Positions 53,591-62,178 of a DNA stretch of 64,000 bases are shown in pieces. Position 1 is the first letter of the stretch. Each line of letters opens with the position of its first letter. The stretch is taken from positions 1-64,000 of the forward strand of contig JAGYJW010000030.1 in assembly GCA_018401435.1 (NCBI GenBank), given 5' to 3'. The DNA comes from Deltaproteobacteria bacterium (GTDB lineage Bacteria; Myxococcota_A; UBA796; UBA2385). The notes under the pieces were generated by a model that was not told the DNA's origin, ran no database searches, and saw nothing but the letters and a program-made list of their open reading frames with translations. Both the position numbers and the translations under genes were made by a program.

Positions 53591-55104
53591 ATGAACCGCA
53601 CCTACCGTGCCATCACCGCCTCCTGTCGGGTCCTGGTCGGGTCCTTCTTCCGGCGCATCGAGATCTCGGGCCTGGAGAACCTGCCTGAGACCGGCGGCGG
53701 CATCCTGGTGAGCTGGCATCCCAACGGTCTCATCGACCCCGGGCTGATCTTCAGCCATTTTCCGCGGCCTGTGGTCTTTGGCGCCCGCGACGGCCTCTTT
53801 CGGTGGCCGGGCCTGGGCTGGATGATGCGCGCCGTGGGCACCGTGCCCATCTACCGGGCCATGGATGGCGGCGACCCGGAAGCCCGCCGGGCGGCCAACC
53901 AGGCCAGCCTGGACGCGCTGGCCAAGGCCGTCGTGGACGGGCGCTGGTCCTGCCTCTTCCCCGAAGGCGACAGCCACGATTCGCCCCACCTGCTGGAGCT
54001 GAAGTCCGGGGCCGCGCGCTTCTTCTTTCGCGCCCAGGAGCTGGCCGGTCCCGACGCGCCCCCGCCGGTGATCATCCCGGTGGGCCTGCACTATGACAGC
54101 AAGCGGGCCTTTCGCAGCCACGCCCTGCTGACCTTCCACCCGCCCCTGCAGCTCAACGGGCCGCTGGTGCTGCCTCCTGCACCAGAAGATGCTGCTCCAG
54201 CTGATTTTCGAGAGAAATGCCGGCAGGTCACCGACGAGATCGAGCGGGTGCTGAAAGAGGTGGTCCATGCCACCGAGAGCTGGGATGTGCACTTCTTGAT
54301 GCACCGGGTGCGCAAGCTGGTGCGGGCCGAGCGGGCCGTGCGGGCGGGGTCCAAGCTGCGGCGCCCCCGGATGCTGGAGCGCACCCTGGGCTTTGCCCGG
54401 GTGTGGGCGGGCTACCACGACCGCTTGCGCACAGAGCCCGAGGCCGTGGCCGCGCTGCGCGCCCGGATCGAGGACTATGACGCCGACCTGGTGGCCTTGG
54501 GCCTGGAGGACCACGAGCTGGATCGGCCGCCGCGCATCGCATCGCCCTGGCTGGCCTTCATCCTGCTGCTTCAGGTGAGCTTCGTCTTCCTGCTGCTGCC
54601 GCCCATTCTGCTGGTGGGCTACCTGGTGAACCTGCCGCCGGCGGGCATCGCCCTGCTGGCCAGCAAGCTCTTCGCCAAGCGCGAGAAGGACGAGGCCACC
54701 ATCAAGCTGCTGCTGGGATTGATCCTGCTGCCGGCGGCCTGGCTGGCGGCCGGGGTGGGTGCGGGCCTGGCCCACAACAGCCTGCACGCCGCCTTCCCAT
54801 CCATCCCCGACACCCCCGTGCTGGCCGGCCTGTTGACGGTGGCGCTGGCCATCGTGGGGGGCTTTGTGAGCCTGCGCTATGTGCGCCTGGCCCGAGAGAC
54901 CGTGCGGGCCTTGAAGGTGCGGCTGACCCGGGCGCGCCGGCGGGCGGCCATCCGCCGCTTGCGGGCCACCCGGGCGGCCCTCTTCGACGCCATCGAAGAT
55001 ATGACGGCCAGCCTGACCTGCCCGGGCGGGTCACCCCCGATGGCCGCGTGGTGTCGGATCAAGACCCCGAGGCCCGGCTGGATGGCGGCGTGGCCCGAGA
55101 TTGA
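53591..55104 (+). CDS. PlsC-type 1-acyl-glycerol-3-phosphate acyltransferase-like membrane protein (frameshifted end)
   Basis: About 504 codons. The PlsC fold is present: SWHPNGLIDPGL (equivalent of the HX4D catalytic motif: H-P-N-G-L-I-D), FPEGDSHDSP (FPEG motif) and VIIPVGLHYDSK. The C-terminal part adds three or four membrane helices (about 320-430) and a basic helix. Near 55017 the frame shifts: the natural end (LPGRVTPDGRVVSDQDPEAR..., then TGA at 55102) is in another frame, whereas the literal frame reads straight into the next gene. It transfers acyl chains to a glycerol-phosphate or related lipid; His-x5-Asp spacing differs from the usual HX4D, so activity needs care. Confidence 0.82.
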
Positions 55105-55153
55105 GCCAACGGGGCGGGCCCAGGCTAAGTTGGTCCCCCGCCCTGGGAGCCCC

Positions 55154-56428
55154 ATGCGCCTGGCCCTGCCCTTCGCCCTGTCCGCCCTGCTTGCTTGCGA
55201 CCCGCAGCCAGCCGACTCCGCCGCCGCGGCGCAGTCCGACGCACCCACCTGGAATGGGGATATCAAGCCCATCTTCCAGCGCAGCTGCCTCAGCTGCCAC
55301 GGGGCCGACGGCGGCTTGAGCGGCCTGCCCCTGGCCGACTTTGCCCAGGCCCGGGACTGGCGGGTGGCCATCGCCAGCGCCGTGTCCGCAGGCAGCATGC
55401 CGCCCTGGCTCGCAAGCGATGACTGCACCGACTACCAGGGCGATCTCTCCCTCAGCGATGCCGAGAAGCAGGCCATCGTGGACTGGGCCGAGGCCGGCGG
55501 GCCCGAGGGCGATCCCGCAGAGGCCGCCGCCGATGTGGACCCCTGGGAGGCCCCGCGCCTGGCCCGCGTCGACCAGCACCTGGACATGCCGGGGCCCTAC
55601 ACCCCGGCCGAGGACCGCCCCGACGACTACCGCTGCTTTGTCATGGAGTGGCCCTATGAGGACACGGTCTGGGTCACCGGCTACGAGATCCAGCCTGGCA
55701 ACACCGATATCGTGCACCACGTCATCCCCTACATCATCGCCCCCGACGACGCCCAGACCTACCGGGACATGGACGCCGCCGACCCGGGCGAGGGCTATGG
55801 CTGCTATGGCGGCCCCGGCGGCGACGTGACCACCCTGATCAACACCCGCTGGCTGGGCTCCTGGGCGCCGGGCGCCGGGGCCATGATCGTGCCCGAAGGC
55901 CACGGCATCCGCATTCCCGCCGGGGCCGTCATCGTGTCGCAGGTCCACTACAATGTGACAGCGGCCGGGCCCGCCCCCGACCTGACCCGCATCGGCCTGC
56001 AGGTGGAGACCGAGCCCCAGAAGGGCGCCCTGGTCCAGCCCTGGACCGACACCGCCTGGGTGCTCGGCACGGGCATGGACATCCCCGCCCAAAGCGAAGG
56101 CACCGAGCACGTCTTCCGCTATGAGAACGGGGTGGCCGACGGCAGCTACACGGTGCATGGCGCCGGGCTGCACATGCACACCCTGGGGCGCTCGGGCAGC
56201 ATGCGGGTAGAACATGCCGACGGCACCGAGAGCTGCCTGCTGGTGCAGGATCAGTGGGATTTCGACTGGCAGCGCACCTACTGGTTGCAGCAGCCCGTGA
56301 CCCTCGGCCCCGGCGACGCCCTGGAGCTGCGCTGCACCTGGGACAACCCCACCGACGAGAGCGTGGCCTGGGGCGATGGCACCGGCGACGAGATGTGCCT
56401 GGGCATCACGCTCATCACCTGGGAATAA
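55154..56428 (+). CDS. cytochrome c / copper type II monooxygenase-like lipoprotein
   Basis: 424 residues from the ATG at 55154. Lipobox ALSALLACDPQ. The N-terminal 100 residues carry one heme c site (SCLSCHG) in a small c-type cytochrome-like domain with the ligand Met region AGSMPPWL. The rest is a Cu type II ascorbate-dependent monooxygenase-like fold: DIVHHVIPYIIA, VSQVHYNVTA, GLHMHTLGRSG and the terminal LELRCTWDN. The His pairs HH and HMH and HYN match the two copper sites. The combination with heme suggests the cytochrome supplies electrons instead of ascorbate (inference). It is a separate gene despite the upstream frame being open into it. Confidence 0.88.
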   Translation: MRLALPFALSALLACDPQPADSAAAAQSDAPTWNGDIKPIFQRSCLSCHGADGGLSGLPLADFAQARDWRVAIASAVSAGSMPPWLASDDCTDYQGDLSLSDAEKQAIVDWAEAGGPEGDPAEAAADVDPWEAPRLARVDQHLDMPGPYTPAEDRPDDYRCFVMEWPYEDTVWVTGYEIQPGNTDIVHHVIPYIIAPDDAQTYRDMDAADPGEGYGCYGGPGGDVTTLINTRWLGSWAPGAGAMIVPEGHGIRIPAGAVIVSQVHYNVTAAGPAPDLTRIGLQVETEPQKGALVQPWTDTAWVLGTGMDIPAQSEGTEHVFRYENGVADGSYTVHGAGLHMHTLGRSGSMRVEHADGTESCLLVQDQWDFDWQRTYWLQQPVTLGPGDALELRCTWDNPTDESVAWGDGTGDEMCLGITLITWE

Positions 56429-56540
56429 GCACACCGGGCGCGTTCAGGGGGGGGTGGTGTAGGGTCTGTGAAGGGTGACGGCGCCGCGATCTCCCGCTAT
56501 CCTGCCCTCCGCATCGACGAGCACCCACCCCAGGAGCACC

Positions 56541-57317
56541 ATGACCACCCTCTCCAGCATCGGCGCCACCCCCAGCCTGACCCAGGCCCGCACGACGGGC
56601 ACGGCCGCGACCACCACCACGGCCACCGCAGCCACCGCGACGGCCACCGACACCGTCAGCCTGAGCGCCGAAGCCCGCGCCGCCCTGGCCGATGGGCAGC
56701 CCCTCTTCGCCAGCGAGGCCGCCATGGCCGACGCCGGCGCCAACGAAGAAGCCGACCAGGCCCAGGACGCCCGGAGGGGCCCGCGCTCGGAGATACACTT
56801 CAAGTCCAAGAGCGCCTCCATCGCCGAAAAGACCAAGCTCAAGCTGGAGAAGACGGCCAAGCAAGCCGACACCCGGGTGCTCAAGGCGGACGACAAGCTC
56901 CAGGACGAAAAAGCGGCGAAAGCCCAGCTCGTAGACCGCAAGGTGGGCACGCTGCAGGGCACCGAAGAGAACATGAAGCAAAAGGCGACGGAACGCATCG
57001 ACGCCATCTACGCCGACGCCAAGGAGGACGGCGTCGAGCCCGACCTCGACCGGATCGACCAGATCCAGTCCAAGCTCAAGAAGGAGCGCGCCTTGAAGGC
57101 CAGCCATCAAGAGGCCTTCACCGAGCGCGTCGGCGGCCGCGAAGAGGACACCAAGTCCCGCGTGGGCGACAAGGTCAAGCTTGGCACCGACAAGCTCGAA
57201 GAGAAGAGCCGGAAGGTGGCCTCCCGCAGCACCGACCGCCTGTCGGGCATCGAAGAACGCATGAAGGCCCTGGACACCCGGGGCGACGTCGGCGAGGAGA
57301 GCCAGCGCAAGGTCTGA
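56541..57317 (+). CDS. highly charged coiled-coil protein, unknown, paired with ATP-grasp enzyme
   Basis: 258 residues from the ATG at 56541 (GGAG upstream). A Thr/Ala-rich N-terminus (about 1-40) is followed by TVSLSAEARAALAD, a sequence style seen at the ends of secreted flagellar regulators, then almost entirely Lys/Glu/Asp/Arg/Ala helix (about 85-255) predicted to form long coiled coil (KLKLEKTAKQADTR, KVKLGTDKLEEKSRKVASRS). No signal peptide, membrane helix or Cys. I do not recognise a family. The ATP-grasp gene starts 27 bases downstream, so the two are almost certainly one operon; it could be that enzyme's substrate. Confidence 0.72.
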   Translation: MTTLSSIGATPSLTQARTTGTAATTTTATAATATATDTVSLSAEARAALADGQPLFASEAAMADAGANEEADQAQDARRGPRSEIHFKSKSASIAEKTKLKLEKTAKQADTRVLKADDKLQDEKAAKAQLVDRKVGTLQGTEENMKQKATERIDAIYADAKEDGVEPDLDRIDQIQSKLKKERALKASHQEAFTERVGGREEDTKSRVGDKVKLGTDKLEEKSRKVASRSTDRLSGIEERMKALDTRGDVGEESQRKV

Positions 57318-57344
57318 GGCCCCTGACCCCCGCCTGGAGCGCCC

Positions 57345-58352
57345 GTGTCTGCACCCAAGGTCCTGCTCGTCGGATCCTCCTTCCAGCAGGACCATTCGGT
57401 GCCAGCCGTGCGCCAGGCCCTCGCGCGGCTGGGCGCCCAGGTCCTCTTCCTGGACAGCGCCCAGCTTCCGGTGGGCGTGGACCTGTCCTGGGGGGAGGAC
57501 CCGGCCGACAGCCGCCTGCGCACCCCCGACTTTGACGTAGCCATGGGCGATCTGGACGCGGTCTGGCTGCGTCACACCCATGTGGCCGCCGGGGTCTGGG
57601 AGCTGATGGATCCGGCCTATGCCCCCGCCATCAAGGCCCAGACCGTCTCGGGCCTGTGGGATCTGTTGGGATGCCTGGACCACCTGCGCCAGGTCGACCG
57701 CATCGCCGCCTTGCAGGCCCTGCCCGGCCAGGTGGGCATGCTGCGCCTGGCCCGCACCTGCGGCCTGGCGGTGCCCCGCACCCTGGTCTCCAACGATGTG
57801 GACCGGGTGGCCGCCTTCCTCGACGGCCTGGGCGGCCCGGCCATCCGCAAGATGATCGACTCCTCCGCCAGCAAGGTGCCCGGCCCGGACGGTCCGATCT
57901 ACCTGCCCACCCAGCGGGTCAGCGCGCAGGATCGGGCCAACCTCGCCCGGGTGGCCATGTGCCCGATGGTCTTCCAGGAAGAGGTCGAGAAGGTGCGCGA
58001 GCTGCGCATCACCGTGGTGGGCGACCAGCTCTTCACCGGCGCGGTGGACCCCCGGGGATCGGCCAAGGGCGCGGTGGACTGGCGCCAGGACCCGACGCTG
58101 GTCGGCGCCTTCCGGGCCTGGGACCTGGACCCCACCGTGGCCGCCGCCGTGCGCCGCCTGATGACCCGCCTGGGCCTTGAATTCGGGACGGTCGACATCA
58201 TCGTGAAGCCCGATGGGGAGCATGTCTTCCTGGAGGTCAACACCATCTCCTTCTTCGATTTTCTGGAGGAGGCCACCGGGCTGCCCATCAGCGTGGCGGT
58301 GGCCGAGCTGCTCGCCGGCCTGCGGCCCGGGCGCCTGTCCCCCGCTTCTTGA
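57345..58352 (+). CDS. MvdD-like/RimK-related ATP-grasp ligase
   Basis: 335 residues from a GTG. An N-terminal pre-ATP-grasp domain (VLLVGSSFQQDHSVPAVRQAL, LGAQVLFLDSAQLP, LDAVWLRHTH) resembles the graspetide synthetases MvdC/MvdD. The ATP-grasp domain follows with GPAIRKMIDSSAS (ATP lysine), MVFQEEVEKVRELRITVVGD (split in the family signature), KGAVDWRQDP, GTVDIIVKPDGEHVFLEVNT (Mg-binding Glu/Asn) and EEATGLPISVAVAELL. MvdC/MvdD families join side-chain carboxylates to Ser/Thr/Lys in RiPP precursors. No short precursor is seen, but the charged protein immediately upstream is a candidate substrate. A RimK-like amino-acid ligase role is the alternative. Confidence 0.82.
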   Translation: MSAPKVLLVGSSFQQDHSVPAVRQALARLGAQVLFLDSAQLPVGVDLSWGEDPADSRLRTPDFDVAMGDLDAVWLRHTHVAAGVWELMDPAYAPAIKAQTVSGLWDLLGCLDHLRQVDRIAALQALPGQVGMLRLARTCGLAVPRTLVSNDVDRVAAFLDGLGGPAIRKMIDSSASKVPGPDGPIYLPTQRVSAQDRANLARVAMCPMVFQEEVEKVRELRITVVGDQLFTGAVDPRGSAKGAVDWRQDPTLVGAFRAWDLDPTVAAAVRRLMTRLGLEFGTVDIIVKPDGEHVFLEVNTISFFDFLEEATGLPISVAVAELLAGLRPGRLSPAS

Positions 58353-58399
58353 CCGTCCTGGACGTGATTCCCAGCGAGTGAGCTAGTGGCAGCTTTGCA

Positions 58400-58418
58400 A
58401 ATGCGACAGTGTCGCATT
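58400..58418. promoter_or_regulatory. perfect 9-1-9 palindrome, Fur-family-type operator
   Basis: AATGCGACAGTGTCGCATT is a perfect inverted repeat with a one-base centre, the geometry of Fur/Zur/PerR boxes. It lies 28 bases upstream of the lipoprotein start codon and overlaps its promoter region. A Fur-family gene lies at the other end of the same gene. Confidence 0.75.
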
Positions 58419-58446
58419 AAGGGGGGTCGCCCACCCAGGAGCCCCC

Positions 58447-58917
58447 ATGCGACCCCTGCCCCTCCTGCTGATCGCCTTGGCAGCCTGCACCGACAAAGCC
58501 GATGACAGCGCCACCCTCGAAGACCCGGCCGAGCACGCCTGCGAGCAGCGCAGCCAGACGGGCACCGCCCTGACCGCCGCCAACGCACCCGAAGACGCTC
58601 CCGCCCTGGCCCTGGGCGAGACGCCGGCCACCGCCAGCCTGGTGCCCGGATCCCCAGGCTACCTGTCCGTGGAGGTCACCGAAGAGCAGGCCGCCCTGCT
58701 CTTTGCGGGCACCGCGGATGTGGTCGTGGGCCTGGCCTTGGACGGGGTCGCCCAGACCCTGCCCCAGGGCAGCCCCAATTCGACCTGCCCCGAAGACATC
58801 CCCGAGCACTTCGACCTCGACCTGGACCCCGGCACCTGGACGATCACCCTGGGCCCGGCCGCCACCGACAGCGTCTGGCTGCTGCTGATGCCCGCCGAGG
58901 GCCACGGCGACCACTGA
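58447..58917 (+). CDS. lipoprotein with C-terminal His/Asp tail, probably metal-related
   Basis: 156 residues. Lipobox LLIALAACTDK. The mature protein is acidic, Ala/Pro-rich, with two Cys (EHACEQRS, NSTCPEDI) and a small beta domain (YLSVEVTEEQAALLF, WTITLGPAATDSVWLLLMP), ending in EGHGDH. The His/Asp end could bind metal. The palindrome directly upstream and the adjacent Fur-family regulator suggest control by zinc, iron or another metal, and a role in metal acquisition or sensing at the envelope. I do not recognise a named family. Confidence 0.75.
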   Translation: MRPLPLLLIALAACTDKADDSATLEDPAEHACEQRSQTGTALTAANAPEDAPALALGETPATASLVPGSPGYLSVEVTEEQAALLFAGTADVVVGLALDGVAQTLPQGSPNSTCPEDIPEHFDLDLDPGTWTITLGPAATDSVWLLLMPAEGHGDH

Positions 58918-58923
58918 GCAGCC

Positions 58924-59394
58924 TCAGGCGCAGTCGTCGCAGACGCCCCGCAGCTGCACGGCCACCGCCTGGGCCCGCACCGACGCCGGCGCGCCGCCCT
59001 TGGCCGGCAGGCTCAGCAGCACGCCGGGCAGGCAGGTCACATCGCCACACTCCACGCACATGAAGTGGGGGTGGCCCATCTCGTCGTGCACGCTGGTGGC
59101 GCAGGGGTCCTCGCCCAGCTCGAAACGCCAGACATGATCCCCCAGGTCGTGGCGGTGCAGCAGGCCGGCCTTCACCAGGTCGGCCAGGTTGCGGTAGACC
59201 GTGGCCCGGTCCAGCCCGGCGGCGTCGCCGATCAGGTCCATCACCTCGGAGTGGGTGAGCGGACGGGCAGCCGACCGCAGGCACTCCAGCACCGCGAGCC
59301 GGGGCCCGGTGGCCCGCAGGCCGACGGCGCGCAGGGTCTCCCGGAGATCTCCGGTGGACGCGGCGTGGGTGGGGTGTGTGCAGAGCTCGCCCAT
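58924..59394 (-). CDS. Fur-family metalloregulator
   Basis: 156 residues from the ATG at 59394. Winged-helix domain: RETLRAVGLRATGPRLAVLECLRSA, PLTHSEVMDLIG, LDRATVYRNLADLVKAGLLHR. Dimerisation domain: HDEMGHPHFMCVECGDVTCLPG and the last residues CDDC, giving the two CxxC structural zinc pairs and His ligands of the family. Whether it is Fur, Zur or PerR is unclear, but the H-x-H before the first CxxC is common in Zur and PerR. It ends six bases from the convergent lipoprotein gene whose promoter carries the palindrome. Confidence 0.92.
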   Translation of the reverse strand: MGELCTHPTHAASTGDLRETLRAVGLRATGPRLAVLECLRSAARPLTHSEVMDLIGDAAGLDRATVYRNLADLVKAGLLHRHDLGDHVWRFELGEDPCATSVHDEMGHPHFMCVECGDVTCLPGVLLSLPAKGGAPASVRAQAVAVQLRGVCDDCA

Positions 59395-59556
59395 GCCCCA
59401 ATGTGATCCCGCAGCGCCCCGGGCGCAAGCGGGAAGCGCCCGACACGGCCCTTCGGCCCCGGCCAGCCCCCACGGGCCCCCGACAAAAAAGGACAGCTCC
59501 GGCCACCACATGTCCGCTCTGTCGTGAGACACTCATGGAGTCCGCATGGAGGCCCG

Positions 59557-60920
59557 ATGGCCCCCCCGAAGCCCGCCGAACGATTCGTCATCGTGCACGC
59601 CGACCCCCTCATCGGCCGCACCGTCGCGGGGCGTTTCCGGGTGCAGGCGCTGGTGGCGCGGGGCGCGACCGGCCGGGTCTACCGCTGCGAACAGCTGGGC
59701 CTGCAGCGCCCCATCGCCCTCAAGATCCTCGACGCCACCGGGGGGGACTTCGACATTGACAGCGCCCGCGAGCGCTTCGCCCAAGAGGCCACCGCCCTGG
59801 CGCGGCTCACCCACGAGAACACCGTTCGGGTGGTCGATGCCGGCTCTTGGGAGGGCATCGACTACCTGGCCATGGAATATGTGGCCGGCCAGACCCTCAA
59901 GCAGCGCCTGGAGCGCGGGCGCCTGCCCCCCGCCCTGGCCTTGTCGGTCGCGCGCCAGATCTGCGCGTCCTTGGCCGAGGCCCATGGCGCCGGCCTGGTC
60001 CACCGGGACCTGAAGCCCGGGAATGTGCTGCTCACGCGCAAAGACGACGGATCCGTCGGGGTCAAGGTCGTGGATTTCGGCCTGGTCAAGCAGCTGGGCG
60101 CCGCCTTGGACGCCACCTTGGTGGGGCGCATCGTGGGCTCCCCCCTCTACATGGCCCCCGAACAGATCCGCGGCGGGACGGTCGATGGGCGCTCCGACCT
60201 CTACGCCCTGGGCGGCGTGCTCTTCCACATGCTCACCGGCCGGCGGCCCTTCACCCAGGACACCACGGCCAGCGTGCTGATGGCCCACCTGATGACCGCG
60301 CCCCCGCTGCTCTGCGACGCCATGCCGGACGCGCGCCTGCCCCCGGCCCTCGACGCCCTGGTCCAGCGCTGCCTGGCCAAGGACCCCCTTCAGCGCTTTG
60401 GCGCCGCGGGGGCCCTGGACGAGGCGCTGGCGCACTGCGCCCAGATCCTCGACGGCAGGCTGCCCTGGGAGGCCCCGCTGCCGGGCGGGGCCCTGCCCCC
60501 GGAATTCCGCTTCGCGCCGCCCGCCGCGGCCCGCCCTCCCCAGCGCCGCGCCCGTCCCGGCGCCCTCGGGCCGCCCTGTGGCTGGTGGCCGCCGGCGCCA
60601 CCCTGGCCCTGGGGATCGGCGCGGGCGTCGGCCTGTCGCTCGGCCCCCGCCAGCCGCCCCGGCTGCGCTCAGCCAGGCCACGCCGACCGGCCTCACCGAG
60701 GCCCTGCTGCTGGCCCAGAGCCCGGTGGAGGTCCAGCCCGACCCCGCCATCGCTCCGCCGCCAGCGCCCGCACGCCGCACGCCCCCGCGCCCCCGCGCCC
60801 GCGCAGGCGGCCACGCTGGACCTGGGCGCAGCGGTCGGTCCGGTGGCCCCCGAATGGGGCGGTCCGCTGCCCGACCAGCGCGTGGCCACCCACAGCAGCC
60901 CCGGCCCCCAGGGCCGCTGA
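59557..60920 (+). CDS. Ser/Thr protein kinase with C-terminal membrane helix (frameshifted tail)
   Basis: About 454 codons. The kinase domain (about 28-290) is complete: GRFRVQALVARGATGRVYR, IALKILDA (lysine), LVHRDLKPGN, VVDFGLV, GSPLYMAPEQIRGG, DLYALGGVLFHMLTGRRPF. After about residue 330 the frame shifts three times (near 60560, 60655 and 60790), each in C runs: the membrane helix AALWLVAAGATLALGIGAGV is in a second frame, TGLTEALLLAQSPVEVQPD in a third, and QAATLDLGAAVGPVAPEWGG in the second again, ending at 60920. The receptor-like layout (cytoplasmic kinase, one helix, short periplasmic part) is common in Myxococcota. It is divergent from the Fur gene. Confidence 0.88.
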
Positions 60921-60933
60921 CCCGGGTGCACCC

Positions 60934-62145
60934 TCAGTGGCTGGCCGCCTGAGACCCGGCCTTTAACGCTGCTTTTTCTGCAGCTTCCGACCGAAGCATC
61001 TTACGCGCGACGGTGGGGAAGATCAGGCTGGCCAGGATGCCCGCGGTGATCACCACCACCTCGGTCTCGGGCGCCACCGCCCCCGCCCGGCTGCCCAGGT
61101 CCATGATGGCGATCACCAGCGTCAGGGGAGCGGCCAGCAGCAGGTTGGTGGCCACCACATCCCGGGCCTTGAAGCCCCGGGCAAAGAGCAGCAGCCCCGG
61201 TAGCTGCTTGACCAGCATCATGATGCCCAGGATCAGCCCGATCATCGCGCCATTCTCAAGCAGCAGCGACGGCGTGACCTCCAGGCGCAGCCCCACGTGG
61301 ATGAAGAAGACGGGCACGAAGAAGCCATAGGCCATGCTGGCCAGCTTGTGCTCCAGGGCCTCGGCCTCGCGCACCACAAAGCTCAGCAGGGCGCCCGCGA
61401 CGAAAGCACCCAGGAAGGGCTCTACATGGGCCATCATGGCCAGGCCGATGAAGACGAACATCAGGCCGAAGCCCACCCGGACCCCGAACTCGCTGGGGTC
61501 GTCATGGGCCACGATGCGCGTGAAGGGGGCCGGGAACCACCACAGCGCCGTGCGCAGGAGCACGACCACCACCACGATGGCCAGGCAGAGCAGCAAGAGC
61601 CGCCCCACGCCCAAGAACACATCCATGCTGCTCTGGGCGTGCTGGGAGATCTCCACCAGGCTGAGAAAGATGATGGTGAGCAGCTCTCCCATGGCCGCAA
61701 AGGTGATCATCGTCGCCCCGAGCTCGCTGCCTTGCAGCCCGGACTCGCGCACCACCGCCAGCAGCAGGGGCACGGCGGTGGCCCCCAGGGCCAATCCCAC
61801 CCACAAGCCCCAGCCCATGGCCATGGCCGCCGAGATGGCGAGCCCAAAGCTCATCAAGCTGGTGACCACGGGCATCAACCACGATCGAAGCCCTTTTCTT
61901 TCGATTCCGCGGAAATCGATCTCCAGGCCCGCCAAGAAGAGAAAGAAGGCGAAGCCCAGCTCGGCCAGAAAGACGATGAAGGGGTTGTGGGGGTCCCCCG
62001 CGATGTCGAAACCCGATGGGCCGATGACCACCCCATAGAGGATCTCGGTCACCGCCACAGGTATGGCGATCTTGCGGGCCACCGCCGGCATGGCGATGGC
62101 GCCGGTGGTCATCAGGACGAGGGCCAGTTCGGCGCCGGACTGCAA
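60934..62145 (-). CDS. CPA2-family cation:proton antiporter (KefB/C-like)
   Basis: 403 residues with twelve or thirteen helices. Family motifs: VTEILYGVVIGPSGFDI, ELGFAFFLFLAGLEIDF, FLGAFVAGALLSFVV, FVPVFFIHVGLRLEV (split by family consensus). It exchanges K+ or Na+ for H+ across the inner membrane. The C-terminal RCK domain usual in KefB/C is absent; instead the upstream gene, 33 bases away, encodes a separate RCK plus universal-stress protein that probably gates it. Confidence 0.92.
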   Translation of the reverse strand: MQSGAELALVLMTTGAIAMPAVARKIAIPVAVTEILYGVVIGPSGFDIAGDPHNPFIVFLAELGFAFFLFLAGLEIDFRGIERKGLRSWLMPVVTSLMSFGLAISAAMAMGWGLWVGLALGATAVPLLLAVVRESGLQGSELGATMITFAAMGELLTIIFLSLVEISQHAQSSMDVFLGVGRLLLLCLAIVVVVVLLRTALWWFPAPFTRIVAHDDPSEFGVRVGFGLMFVFIGLAMMAHVEPFLGAFVAGALLSFVVREAEALEHKLASMAYGFFVPVFFIHVGLRLEVTPSLLLENGAMIGLILGIMMLVKQLPGLLLFARGFKARDVVATNLLLAAPLTLVIAIMDLGSRAGAVAPETEVVVITAGILASLIFPTVARKMLRSEAAEKAALKAGSQAASH

Positions 62146-62178
62146 AGCGATCCCGGGGGCTGAGCGGAGCCGCGGGCC

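Noticed and set aside
53591..56428. A single 945-codon frame fusing the PlsC acyltransferase to the copper monooxygenase.
   Set aside because: The second part starts with its own ATG, signal peptide and lipobox, and the acyltransferase's natural end and stop (55102-55104) lie in another frame. A frameshift explains the fusion.
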